Source of the DNA: Saccharomycopsis malanga
Lineage: Eukaryota; Ascomycota; Saccharomycetes; Ascoideales; Saccharomycopsidaceae
DNA: 64,000 nucleotides
Assembly: GCA_004014935.1 (NCBI GenBank)
Contig: CP025324.1
Location: 1,984,501-2,048,500 of the forward strand
Direction of reading: 5' to 3'
Below the pieces are notes generated by a model, which was given only the letters and a program-made list of their open reading frames with translations, was not told the DNA's origin and did no database searches. The translations under genes were made by a program, and so were the position numbers. The number at the start of each line of letters is the position of its first letter. Within the stretch, counting starts at the first letter, position 1. Below, piece by piece: positions 39,900 to 49,370 of the stretch.

Positions 39900-42395
39900 T
39901 CATTTGAGGATATCTTTATGCAAATTTAAAAACAAAACGTCATCGCTCAACTTTTCGTTGCTCATGATCTTCAAATACAAACCAGTCAAATTAACCAACT
40001 TTTCCAAGTTTGAGATTGATGACTTGCCTAATTTGAGAAGAATGTAGGAATTCAACTTGTCTACCACCTTTAGTTTCAAACTTTTAAAGTTTTTTGCCTT
40101 GAGCAAATAGTGAAATGTGTTTTTGTCTTGTTTGGAAGGCATGTTATCTTGCTGGTCCAGGATGAAGTCGTCATCCATTTGATCGTCATCGTCGTCATCT
40201 TCATCGGTGGGCATTCTATCCAATTTATTCATCAACTCTTTTGGAACGTCTTCAGTTTGGAGCTCGTCCTCAACAGCAAGATCGTTAACAGAGGGTTTTG
40301 GTTTTGTGCTTGAGCCAGAGGTGATTAGCAATTTGAACAAGTTGTTTAATAGTTGGACTCTTGCGCTGGAGGCATTGTATTGTTTGATTAACAACTTGGA
40401 ATACTCAATGGCCTCGTCTATATATTTGAGACTGGACTTTTCGTTTTTCACACAGTTTCTGATGAGTTTTATGAGTTTGAGACATTTGATTTCAAAGACC
40501 AAGTCCTCGGCATACTTTTCCCTTGGAAGAGTGGGGTTTTCCGGGGATGAATAGTCGGAGGTGTAATCCGATTCAGTGATATTGAAAAACAGGTTGTAAT
40601 GCAGCTGCAAAAACCTGAAGAGGCCCTTGGTGTCGTCGTTCAATATATAATTACGGATATGTTGTTTGTGGGACGAGGCCTTGTCTACAGATTCTTTGAT
40701 GATTAAATTGTGAGGCGAAACAGACTCGTTTGGTGGGTTTTCAAGAGCCAAGTCGTTGAGAAAGGCATTTTTACTTTCAACGTAGCCTAAATGGTCGAAA
40801 TAGTTGTTGATCAAACTGTTTATGACAGCCTTACATTCTACGTCTTTCAAAACGAGTTTATTGTTGGAATTCAGACGGTTTACTGACGAGCTGATGAGAC
40901 CGGCTTGTTTAACCAACGTGGGGTCGATTTCGTTCTTGTCGGTGTTCAATAGCGACGAAATGCTCAAGTTTTTCTGTTTTGCATCAAGTTTCTTGGCGAC
41001 AAACGAAGACTCGCCGGCTTTTGCAAGCTCCAAATTGGACTTGTTGATCTTGGTGAAAAGCTTGGCCTTCAACCCATTGATATAGCCATTGATATCAAAG
41101 TAAAAGGCGCCGTCCAGCCCGTCCGCCACAGTGTAGCCAAAGTTGGTGGTGATTTCATGGAGCACGTGGTTGTTATTGAACTGGTCAAAGCTGTCAGCAA
41201 AGGAGCGGAAATTGGTGTTGATGGGCCGGTGATGACGCGACAGACGCTGGGACAGCGCGTAGGCGTTGTTTGTGAGCGATTGCACCGAGTTGGCGGTGCT
41301 AGGCTCGTGAGTTTCGTCGTACACGCTGTCGAAGCCAATCACTGGAACTACATAATCGCATTCTACATGGTCAAAGGCTGTGCCCAAATACTGGCCGTTC
41401 TTTGTGTAGAAAATGACATTGTCGTGGAAATTGATGCCACAGCCTACGGTGTCATTGCGGCCAAACGTGTAGCCGTAGGGTTTCTCTTGCTTGTTGGTGG
41501 CCACTGCTGCGGCTTTCTGGCCGTTGTAGCCGTACGAAAACTCCGCAACCCCCGGCATGGCGCTGATGGTTATCCGACTGTTGACGTCCTCGGGGTCCTT
41601 CGTGCCCAAATACACTGCCCCAGACCGGGCGTAGCCGAGCGAAAGATTGTACTTTTTGATGTTGGTGTTGATTTTGATCTCAAAATAAAACACCCCGGCC
41701 TCCGCAGGCACACAGTTGTTCGATTTGAGCAAAAACACCGTCGCCGGCTGCTTCCGGAGCGCTCCAGAGCCATATTTGTTACTGCTTACTGCGTTCACTA
41801 CAAGTCCACTTTCTGAGACTGTAAAAAACTCCTCCTTCTTCTTGAGCTCCTCTACAGACGTGCAGCTTTTCACGAGCAACTTGCTTTGGCTCGCATTGCC
41901 CGGAATCCAGCCTGTGGGCAACGGATACCCATGATACTTGAGCCCTACGTTTCTAGCTAAAATCGACGCTATGTGGTCCTGCGACCCCGCAAAACTTGCC
42001 GAACCTTCGCCATAGCCGGCATTATGCTCGTCCAATAGCCGGTCGTCGGTGTTTTCGCCGTCAATGTCCGATTCGCCGCTGTTTTCCAGCGCCTCGCCAT
42101 TATCATCTACGTGCAACTCATCATCTGATTCCTTCACATTATCCTTGATAAACTGCGACTGCGGCCCATGTTTCGGCACCCTGTCGCCGAGTATCGACAA
42201 TACGTTCTCGTAATAATACTCGTTTTCTAGCAAAAGTTGCGGACAATCGCCCATCAACCCTTCGGCCAGAAGCCTGCTCATCAAACTGTCATTTGGCTCG
42301 GCCAAATCCCGCATTTCCTTGCTCAAAAGCGACGCCAACTTTATCCCAAAGTTGGTCTGCAATAAATAAAAAGGAGGAACAATATTCCCTGCCAT
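39900..42395 (-). CDS. VID30: GID E3 ligase scaffold Vid30/Gid1 (RanBPM type)
   Basis: 831 residues if translation starts at ATG 42393-42395 (MAGNIVPPFYLL). Gid1 recruits the substrate receptor Gid4 and links it to the Gid8 core of the GID/CTLH ubiquitin ligase, which degrades gluconeogenic enzymes when glucose returns. A SPRY domain covers about 225-365 (AGVFYFEIKINTN, LSLGYARSGA, YTFGRNDTVGCGINF, IFYTKNGQYLG). LisH lies at about 515-550 (NSLINNYFDHLGYVESKNAF), CTLH at about 570-625 and the CRA helices up to the C-terminus, interrupted by an acidic DEDDDDDD loop. The open frame continues 57 codons upstream with other ATGs, so the start is uncertain. Head to head with FYV10. Confidence 0.93.
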   Translation of the reverse strand: MAGNIVPPFYLLQTNFGIKLASLLSKEMRDLAEPNDSLMSRLLAEGLMGDCPQLLLENEYYYENVLSILGDRVPKHGPQSQFIKDNVKESDDELHVDDNGEALENSGESDIDGENTDDRLLDEHNAGYGEGSASFAGSQDHIASILARNVGLKYHGYPLPTGWIPGNASQSKLLVKSCTSVEELKKKEEFFTVSESGLVVNAVSSNKYGSGALRKQPATVFLLKSNNCVPAEAGVFYFEIKINTNIKKYNLSLGYARSGAVYLGTKDPEDVNSRITISAMPGVAEFSYGYNGQKAAAVATNKQEKPYGYTFGRNDTVGCGINFHDNVIFYTKNGQYLGTAFDHVECDYVVPVIGFDSVYDETHEPSTANSVQSLTNNAYALSQRLSRHHRPINTNFRSFADSFDQFNNNHVLHEITTNFGYTVADGLDGAFYFDINGYINGLKAKLFTKINKSNLELAKAGESSFVAKKLDAKQKNLSISSLLNTDKNEIDPTLVKQAGLISSSVNRLNSNNKLVLKDVECKAVINSLINNYFDHLGYVESKNAFLNDLALENPPNESVSPHNLIIKESVDKASSHKQHIRNYILNDDTKGLFRFLQLHYNLFFNITESDYTSDYSSPENPTLPREKYAEDLVFEIKCLKLIKLIRNCVKNEKSSLKYIDEAIEYSKLLIKQYNASSARVQLLNNLFKLLITSGSSTKPKPSVNDLAVEDELQTEDVPKELMNKLDRMPTDEDDDDDDQMDDDFILDQQDNMPSKQDKNTFHYLLKAKNFKSLKLKVVDKLNSYILLKLGKSSISNLEKLVNLTGLYLKIMSNEKLSDDVLFLNLHKDILK

Positions 42396-42737
42396 TTTTT
42401 CCCCTCTGTTCTCTGGCTTTTGCCTCATTATTATTACATCCATCCTTCCTCCCATCTCATCTCTCCTTATACTAACCCATATATAGTACAGGGCTACTAA
42501 CCGGGGTGCTGTCAAAAAATAGGGGTGGCTGGGGCTCATAATGTATATAAGTGTGGTGATGGTCAACTTTTATATGTTTCTAGTGTTATGGTTGAACCCT
42601 TTTTATTCGTTGGATTTTTATTGTTTATCCGGGTTTTCAATACCTGAAAAGGTATTGAACGGAGTCCTCAAAGAGTAATCAAAGACTACAGGCCACTGTA
42701 TAGACTCGTAAAATTACGATTAATAATATTGTATAAA
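42396..42737. promoter_or_regulatory. VID30 upstream region
   Basis: Promoter side of VID30. ACCTGAAAAGGTATTGAACG near 42653 may be distantly related to a stretch near 43131-43145. No factor site is assigned. Confidence 0.4.
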
Positions 42738-42910
42738 CCACTGCGCCATTTGGCTCAGTGGTCAGTGCTCTCGGAGAAGAGAAAAAAACACCTAACAGGA
42801 ACACGGATGAGCCAACTATGGTTGAGCTTTACCAAGTTCCTTTAGACATGGCGTGTGTATACGAAACTGATATGTACTGGGCTTGAAATATATGGTATTA
42901 TTATTATTAT
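42738..42910 (+). mobile_element. SINE-like copy, internally deleted form
   Basis: CCACTGCGCCATTTGGCTCA then GTGGTCAGTGCTCTCGGAG gives an intact A-box head. After CACCTAACAGGAACACGG the copy jumps to TGAGCCAACTATGG and then the common 3' half with GTGTATACGAAACTGATATG, TACTGGGCTTGAAATATATG and (ATT)n. It is about 92% identical by eye to the copy at 52893-53060. These two look like the youngest in the window. Confidence 0.85.
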
Positions 42911-43260
42911 ATTAATCTGATATTATTATATTAGAGTCTATTATTTTATTTATATCTAATATTAATTATTGAATTTTTATTTATCTTTATTCAATTTTCA
43001 ATAATTCGCATCTAATATTAAATTTGTATCTCATATTACATTTCTGTTTAATGTAATTAATGTTGTCCATTAATATTCTCTATTAGTCGTATAATATAAT
43101 TTTTAGGTCAATTCATATAATTGTAATATTAAGATGAGTTGGTATTGACCGGAGAATGGGTAAAACGTAGACTAACTATATAAAAAGGATAAGAGAAGAC
43201 TAAAATAAATTAAGAAATATACTCTTAAATAGTGGTTAGAACAGTGAGATACCTGAAGGG
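42911..43260. other. AT-rich spacer in the GID pair
   Basis: Very AT-rich with ATTATT/TATTAAT strings. No gene or site recognised. Confidence 0.45.
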
Positions 43261-43355
43261 TAATCGAATATCCTGACGACCGTCTACACTCATAAAACAA
43301 TGAAGAAAGGAAGGGGCCAGTGTTGTACACCGACTGATAAGTCTAGCCAATAAGA
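43261..43355 (+). mobile_element. LTR-element end relic, second copy
   Basis: Same unit as 29255-29350: purine-rich GAAGAAAGGAAGGGGCCAG directly followed at 43321 by TGTTGTACACCGACTGATAA. A broken fossil of a probable Ty1/copia-type element; the outer end is not defined. About 90% identical to the other copy by eye. Confidence 0.4.
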
Positions 43356-43507
43356 AAATAAGAAAAGAATAGGGCTTGCATCTGTAGATAGAGCAAACAT
43401 AAAATAAGAAGTAACATATCTAGTCAAACAGATCACAGGACTGGAAGCATATAGATGTTTACTACCAATGATACAATAATTTATGAATAAAATCAACAAA
43501 TGTATTA

Positions 43508-43560
43508 GCCTATATACGGAACTGATATGTACTGGGCTTGAAATATAAGATTATTATTAT
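43508..43560 (+). repeat. SINE 3'-end fragment
   Basis: CCTATATACGGAACTGATAT, GTACTGGGCTTGAAATATAA, GATTATTATTAT. Only the last 50 bp with an intact tail, as expected for a 5'-truncated insertion. Confidence 0.78.
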
Positions 43561-43800
43561 ATTCTTTTGTCTATCTTTCTATAAATTACTACTATTGTCA
43601 TTTATCATTTACCATTACTTTTAATTGCATTCTTCTTTTGTGTACAGTTACTATTGCAGCACTTTCTTTCCTACAATTGCCAGGATGACTTCCACACAGC
43701 TTTACAATCTACTAAAAAAAATTATTACTTTACATATTAATTCCTTAATACTTGAATCATTTACTCAGACATATATGACGCAGCAATCACGCTGATGCTA

Positions 43801-43821
43801 CGGGGACGGTGTAACCCGCCG
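43801..43821. promoter_or_regulatory. GC-rich CGG/CCG cluster upstream of FYV10
   Basis: A 21-bp GC-rich island in AT-rich DNA with CGG at 43801 and 43807 facing CCG at 43816 and 43819. This includes CGG-N6-CCG, CGG-N9-CCG and CGG-N12-CCG spacings. Inverted CGG triplets are the usual targets of Zn2Cys6 regulators. It lies about 130 bp before the FYV10 start. The factor is unknown. Confidence 0.45.
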
Positions 43822-43946
43822 CGATGAGCATCGATTCAAGTAAATAGGGAGGCGTTTTATAGGGCAAGGCGTTAAATATATACTGAAGTTAAGAGAAGAT
43901 ATTCGACAAACAAGGCCCCAAAACAATAATTGGCTGATGAATTACC

Positions 43947-45887
43947 ATGACGGAGCCATCGGTGGATTTTTTACTTCACTTGAACGAGGCCAGTTTCAAG
44001 GTGCCTTTGGAGTTGTATAAGAGGAACTTGAAGGAGATTAATAGAATTAATGAGAAGGAAATAGGATCAGTTACGGCAGAATTGGCCGAGGTTGACGAGG
44101 CAGAGACTGTGAAAGATAAATTAGAAAGTTTAGAAGCTTTAATAGGAGGGCTAGAGTCGTATCAGACAAAGTTAGAGGAATGTATTGAATTCGAAGAAGA
44201 TTATAATCGTCGGTTAGATAGACGTATTGACAAGTTGTATCAATTGGACGAGTTCAAAAAGGGAAACTTTTCGTTTGGAGTGTCTTTCAACAAGAAGAAT
44301 TTCTTGGTAAATAAGATTCTGGACCCACAGACTTCTAAGAGAAACAGTAATACTGATTCTGATGTAGCCGTGACTATTGATAATAACATGTATTTGAATA
44401 GTTGGTTCAAGGATCAAGTAAATGTCTTGATAGCGCAATGTTTGCTCAAGATGTCTGATTTTAGCGATTTGCCTCTGGATTTTTTTATAAAACCAGTAAA
44501 CTTCCGTAATGTTGATGCTAATACCCAAGAGATCGCAGAATACGTAAAATCAAAGCCTGCGTTGCTATATTTGCACAATTTTGACAATGCAGACTTTGTA
44601 GACTACGATCTTATTATACGATCTAATTTGATATCTCAGGATATTCTTTCGAACAAATGCGGGAAAAACTTGCTAGGCATATGGATCAAAGAAAATGAAA
44701 AGTTTTTGAAGAAGATACAGTCATCTTTGAAGTTTGAGCTCCTTTTATCCAATTTTGTCGAGCTCATTAAAGATAATGTTTTGAAAAATGAAAATTATCT
44801 TGATTTAACAAACTTGTCCCATCTGTCGAAAGAAGAAAACAATTTTCTAGATGCCCTTATGTATATGAAAACAGAAATATTAAAAGTGGACCGTAGCGAA
44901 CACAACAAATATATTGATGAGATCAAAACTGCCATGGGATTGTTAACAATGCCTAGCAAGTTTATCTTGTTGTTTCTCAAATATGAAAAGTTTCTCATCA
45001 AACATTATTATAAACATAGATATGCCTTAAATAATCTCAATTCATCGTTCTATTCGGAGCTGCAATACACAGATTTCAAGATGCTCGTCAATAAAGATGT
45101 TTTCATCAAATTTTTGAACCAATTTCCCGGATCCAAGCAATTGAAACTCACTTATAAAAAGTATCTTCTCAATAAAAACTTGACCAAATACTACAAGCTA
45201 CTTTCTTTCAAGCGGTTCAATTACTTGAACACTCTTTTTGCTGATAATTACAACCAGTTGTACAGTATCAACAATAATGGATTGTCTTTTGAATTGCTTC
45301 TTTCTCTTGGATTGAGCGTTTTAAAGACTAGAAATTGCATCCAACCAAAAGAGTTGAGGAAAATAAGTAGTCTGTCTATATTTGAAACTCTCAACTTGAA
45401 CATTGAACAAAATGACACTCATAAAAGAAAAGCCATGGCTAAAACTAGTCATAACAATAAAATGCAAGAGCGACTCATCAAAATAAAATCAAAGAGTTGT
45501 GCCATATGCTCTTCCATACAATTAATAAAACTAAGTCATGATCTTGTATTTTCACATCATTCAAAATCCAAATTGGACTACAAAACCCCTATTATTCTCC
45601 CTAACAATAACATTTACGACCGTGATGATCTCTTAAAATTCAACGAGGCTCTTCTAGCAGCATTTAAAAATTATTGGGACCATAACAAGTCAGAGAAAAA
45701 CCCTAAATCCTTGGACCATTCCCATAAGGAGCTCATTGATGATTACTTGCTGTTTTACACCGCTTTTGAAGACTACATGAAAGTCACTCCACATCCTAGC
45801 ATGGAGGATTTCGAATTGATAGTTGATCCAGTTTCAGGCGGAATTTTCAATGAGGGACAGTGTAATATAAAGGTATTCCCAACTTGA
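43947..45887 (+). CDS. FYV10: GID E3 ligase RING-like subunit Fyv10/Gid9 (MAEA type)
   Basis: 646 residues. Gid9 forms the catalytic RING heterodimer with Gid2/Rmd5. The N-terminus SFKVPLELYKRNLKEINRIN matches MAEA (LKVPYEKLNKRFRAAQK). A coiled coil follows at about 30-110. The middle is helical and holds the LisH-CTLH-CRA region, poorly conserved by eye. The C-terminus keeps the degenerate RING pattern of the family: CAICSSIQLIKLSHDLVFSH, then LPNNNIYDRDDLLKFNE and the end DPVSGGIFNEGQCNIKVFPT. It is longer than S. cerevisiae Gid9 (516), mostly in the middle. It lies head to head with VID30, 1.55 kb between starts. Confidence 0.88.
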   Translation: MTEPSVDFLLHLNEASFKVPLELYKRNLKEINRINEKEIGSVTAELAEVDEAETVKDKLESLEALIGGLESYQTKLEECIEFEEDYNRRLDRRIDKLYQLDEFKKGNFSFGVSFNKKNFLVNKILDPQTSKRNSNTDSDVAVTIDNNMYLNSWFKDQVNVLIAQCLLKMSDFSDLPLDFFIKPVNFRNVDANTQEIAEYVKSKPALLYLHNFDNADFVDYDLIIRSNLISQDILSNKCGKNLLGIWIKENEKFLKKIQSSLKFELLLSNFVELIKDNVLKNENYLDLTNLSHLSKEENNFLDALMYMKTEILKVDRSEHNKYIDEIKTAMGLLTMPSKFILLFLKYEKFLIKHYYKHRYALNNLNSSFYSELQYTDFKMLVNKDVFIKFLNQFPGSKQLKLTYKKYLLNKNLTKYYKLLSFKRFNYLNTLFADNYNQLYSINNNGLSFELLLSLGLSVLKTRNCIQPKELRKISSLSIFETLNLNIEQNDTHKRKAMAKTSHNNKMQERLIKIKSKSCAICSSIQLIKLSHDLVFSHHSKSKLDYKTPIILPNNNIYDRDDLLKFNEALLAAFKNYWDHNKSEKNPKSLDHSHKELIDDYLLFYTAFEDYMKVTPHPSMEDFELIVDPVSGGIFNEGQCNIKVFPT

Positions 45888-46120
45888 TTGGTTTTTGACA
45901 ATTACTGTTTATTTTTTGTTAAAATGAAGTTTGAATGTACTGATTTTGTAGCAAACAAAGTGGGTGATATTATTACATGAGGAAAAAGGGTTGTGCTGCC
46001 TATAAAGTAAGAGAAATCAAGTCAATATTTATGTATATTTAGTGGTCTTAAATATCAGAGCTTAATGGTGTGTTTACATTAAATTTTTTATAAAAAAATT
46101 TCATAATACATAAAAAAAAT
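45888..46120. other. 3' flank of FYV10
   Basis: AT-rich convergent spacer, nothing assigned. Confidence 0.5.
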
Positions 46121-46404
46121 AAATAATATGATATATTCCACGCCCAGTACATACCAATTTCGTATATACGCGCCATGTCTAAAGGGACTTGGTAAAGACT
46201 AATTATGCCCCGTTCATTATAATCTTCTCACCCGATAAGTTGGAAAGTTATCACTAGACTTTGGTCTAGGTCGTGTTTCAGACAGTTGCACTTGCCTGTA
46301 AAATCATATTCAGCGTCGTAAAAAGCGTGAGTAAAGTGTTCGTCTTGGGAATCGAACCCGTGTTCCTGCCAGGTATTATTTCTCTTCGCCATACGGACCA
46401 GTGG
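46121..46404 (-). mobile_element. SINE-like copy, long form with B box
   Basis: The most complete long copy. On the plus strand the order is: tail with GATATATTCCACGCCCAGTA, CATACCAATTTCGTATATAC, GCGCCATGTCTAAAGGGACT, TCTCACCCGATAAGTTGG, CTAGACTTTGGTCTAGGTCG, GTTTCAGACAGTTGCACTTG, TCAGCGTCGTAAAAAGCGTG. The B box follows (GGAATCGAACC at 46348-46358, i.e. GGTTCGATTCC in sense), then the head side TGCCAGGTATTATTTCTCTT and GGACCAGTGG. It ends 3 bp from the stop of the next gene (46408). Confidence 0.84.
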
Positions 46405-46407
46405 TAT

Positions 46408-48306
46408 TTAAATCATCTCATTATTCATTTTCAACTGTTTGAAACGTGAGACTCTGTTTTTGTTTTTTCTTGTATTTTGTTTTGTCATGTAATCAAGGTT
46501 ATTGGCACCCGAAGTGTTTGTTTGTATCTTGTTTTCTTCACTATTTTCATCAGCATTCCGGAACTGGTTATCTATAACCTGGTTCTCTATAATACGGTTA
46601 GAAACAATATCAGTGAATGGGACTGTTTCTTCTTCTTTTTGTTGTTCGTCTTTGATAGTCTCAACATCTTTCTGATCATCCTCACTAAGATTGAGTTCTG
46701 TTACTGATGGAACTGGCGTGGATATTGGAGAAGCTTTCCCAAACTTGGCCAAGTTGGTACTGATTTGTTTTTGCATTTCTTCAAATTCATCACCAAACAC
46801 ATCTTTATACAACTTGTCAAGGACTACTTTCTGTTTCAACTCGTCAGAAATGCTTTCCACTTCTTTGACTTCCAAAGTCTGTGAAAACTTTACAGATTTC
46901 TTTGTTGCTTTGCCAGAAACAGTTTTGGCTATTATTGGTGTTTCCTTCTTCAAACTAGACTTTGAAGGAACAGAGTATCCTGGATTGTTGGACGTGTCGA
47001 CAAACTTGACAGTTTGGATTTGGTCTGATGTAGGATTGATTTCCTCTATTGGCTCATTATCAATCTCGTAAACCAACTTGTCTTTTACAATGTCCAATAT
47101 GTCGTCGGAAATGATTGGCTTTTCGATAATAAAATCATTTTCAATATCATCATCATCATCGTCTTCGTCTATATTAAAATCTACTCCTTCTATTTCGACA
47201 TTATCATCATTACCATTGGTTGGATCATCGTCAGCTTTCGTAAGCCAAGGAAATATTCTTTTGTACAACTCTTCTTCGTCAAACGATTCGCCTACAAGTT
47301 GCTGATCATCTTCCTCCTTCTCTTCGTCTTCGCCTACAAAGGCATCAGACAAAAGCTCCAACTCAAACATGTCCTCTTTTGCTATCTGAGGTTTGCTCCA
47401 TTTCTCTTTTGACATCTTGTCCTTGTTTTTATTTTCTGAAATCTTGTCCTTGTTTTCATTTTCTGAAACAATGGCAGGTTCTTCATGGGCATCTTCTTTA
47501 TTTACAACTAACTCAACTGGTTCAGGCTCTTTATTTACTGTTAGTTTTTTAGAGATTTCCGGTAAAACAATCTTCTCTGCTGGCAAGATCTCAATCTCTG
47601 GCTGCTTTTTAGTAGGCCTTATATCGGGAATCGATTTATCTAAACCATTTGCTTTGTCTCTCTTTTCATTACTGATTTTACTTTCTTTCTTTTGGGGTGG
47701 TTTTCTTTTAGGTTTGCGTATAAATAATGAAGAGGTGTTTTTCTGCTTGAGTTTGCGTATTTTTTCAACAGATTCTGACTTTCCAAGTTTATTATTATCT
47801 ACAGTTTTACTATTATTTTCTTGTGATTGATTGTTTGAAAATTTAATTCCATTTTGAATTCCATTTTTACTTTCAATTCTTATTTCATTTTTACTTTCAT
47901 TTTTACTTTCATTTCCTTTCATCTCTTGAACCTTTGAGACATCCTTTTCACCATCTTTTATACCATCAATACCCATATCTTTCAACAACTCTATTAACTC
48001 ACTTCCATCATCAGAATAATTTTCATCGAGGTTTACTTCATTATTACGCAATTCCGCCTTACTGTCATCGACCTTACTAGACAAGCTCCTGCTATCCTTA
48101 CTTATTTGGTTGAAAAACCCCTTTCTATACGATAACGACTTCTTTTCCTTGTCTAAATCCTCTTTTGTCTCACTCTTTTCTAATCCAATCTTCTTCAGCT
48201 TTCCTGAATCAATATTTTCTAGGCGGAAATCGACAACATTACCGTCATCATCAAGCGTCTCAACAATGTTTACAAATTGCTCATCTTCTTTATCTACCAG
48301 TACCAT
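46408..48306 (-). CDS. Acidic Bud27/URI-like protein
   Basis: 632 residues, ATG 48304-48306 with an in-frame stop just upstream. Very rich in Lys, Glu, Asp and Ser and mostly disordered by composition. It has an Asp run (DEDDDDDD) in the middle and a repeated NESKNESKNEIRIESKNGI stretch. Three points suggest the fungal Bud27/URI family: FVNIVETLDDDGNVV near the N-terminus, KSVKFSQTLEVKEVE in the C-terminal half and the terminal VSRFKQLK. Bud27 assists RNA polymerase assembly through Rpb5. The prefoldin domain that starts Bud27/URI proteins is absent, and I see no upstream exon that would supply it. The family call is therefore weak. Confidence 0.72.
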   Translation of the reverse strand: MVLVDKEDEQFVNIVETLDDDGNVVDFRLENIDSGKLKKIGLEKSETKEDLDKEKKSLSYRKGFFNQISKDSRSLSSKVDDSKAELRNNEVNLDENYSDDGSELIELLKDMGIDGIKDGEKDVSKVQEMKGNESKNESKNEIRIESKNGIQNGIKFSNNQSQENNSKTVDNNKLGKSESVEKIRKLKQKNTSSLFIRKPKRKPPQKKESKISNEKRDKANGLDKSIPDIRPTKKQPEIEILPAEKIVLPEISKKLTVNKEPEPVELVVNKEDAHEEPAIVSENENKDKISENKNKDKMSKEKWSKPQIAKEDMFELELLSDAFVGEDEEKEEDDQQLVGESFDEEELYKRIFPWLTKADDDPTNGNDDNVEIEGVDFNIDEDDDDDDIENDFIIEKPIISDDILDIVKDKLVYEIDNEPIEEINPTSDQIQTVKFVDTSNNPGYSVPSKSSLKKETPIIAKTVSGKATKKSVKFSQTLEVKEVESISDELKQKVVLDKLYKDVFGDEFEEMQKQISTNLAKFGKASPISTPVPSVTELNLSEDDQKDVETIKDEQQKEEETVPFTDIVSNRIIENQVIDNQFRNADENSEENKIQTNTSGANNLDYMTKQNTRKNKNRVSRFKQLKMNNEMI

Positions 48307-48599
48307 CTCTTTAACTCACTTTATGCCACAATATATCAATATTTGCCACTCGCTTAACATTTCATGCATCATCAGTATCATCATCTTCTTCTGAAAATTT
48401 ATTTTATAGATCACGTGCGCATACTGAAATATGAATGATTTGATGAATTGAAGAGAATAACCATTTTAATTTATGAACAAGAAATACTTGTGAGTATTAT
48501 GAGTTGAATTCCAAGCCATATTTAGAATCTAGTGAGTTTTTAATATAAAACTGCTAATTTTTATCAGCATCAGCCCGTTCAGTAGCATTGTATCCACTT
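48307..48599. promoter_or_regulatory. Upstream region of the 46408-48306 gene
   Basis: Promoter side, AT-rich. ATCACGTGCGCATAC at about 48411 contains a CACGTG E-box, the Cbf1/bHLH core. No other site is assigned. Confidence 0.4.
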
Positions 48600-49370
48600 T
48601 CAAACTATACCGTAGAAACCAAGTACAGGATTCCTGGAATTGAGAATTTCAATAGTCTGGTGAAAGCCGGGAGATTGAAAGAGTTTTTCTAATGCGCATG
48701 GATTAAAACGTATTTGTTTTGTTGTACTGTGCCATCTTCATGGCCATCTATTTACTCTTAGATCTACACTGCCAAATAATTCAGCCAAAATTACATTATT
48801 TGGTGGGAGTTTGGAGGCTGAAGAAGATGAAAATATTGGAATTGAAAGACTTTTACATGGGAGGTTAAATCCTCTTACAAAAACCGATTTTCTCAAAATC
48901 AAATTGCCAAAGGTTAAGCAATATGAATTGAATTTTGATCGCGCTAAAGTGAGAGAGTTAAAGGTAATGATAAAAAGATGTAAAACAACATGTAAATGAA
49001 AAGCTGAGCAAAATAAATAATGAAATAATTCTTTCTAAAAAGATATGGTTAAACCTAGTAAATTGATAAAAGTATATTTAGTGATTGTACCTTCTGAAAA
49101 TAGAGTACTCATGAGCCCTAAAAATTCGGGTGCAGTTTTCCCTGTTCCATTGCATGATTTGTATTTTTACAATTAGTCAATACTATAAGCAGTTCCTTCA
49201 ATTATTAGCCGGTTCAATTTCCAATATGCCGAAGAACCAACACAGCAGATTGTTCGTCAGGACCCGGTATGGGAAACAATACCGAACAATTATGATGACA
49301 ATATTGAAATTGATATGGTGGAAAACGAGAATTACGAAACCCGTGTGAGTCTGTAAGTTTGTACAATCTG
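48600..49370 (+). pseudogene. Coding-like relics of unknown origin
   Basis: Three separate stretches on the plus strand read like protein but are not joined by an open frame. One ends KYRIPGIENFNSLVKAGR (about 48608-48690). One is open at 48811-48999 (RLLHGRLNPLTKTDFLKIKL). One is near 49230-49355 (IVRQDPVWETIPNNYDDN). Charged, low-bias composition suggests former coding DNA. I cannot tell whether it was a host gene or a transposon and name no family. Confidence 0.3.

Noticed and set aside
41157-41816. 219-codon open frame antisense to VID30
   Set aside because: VID30 SPRY domain on the other strand is unmistakable; the antisense has no recognisable features.
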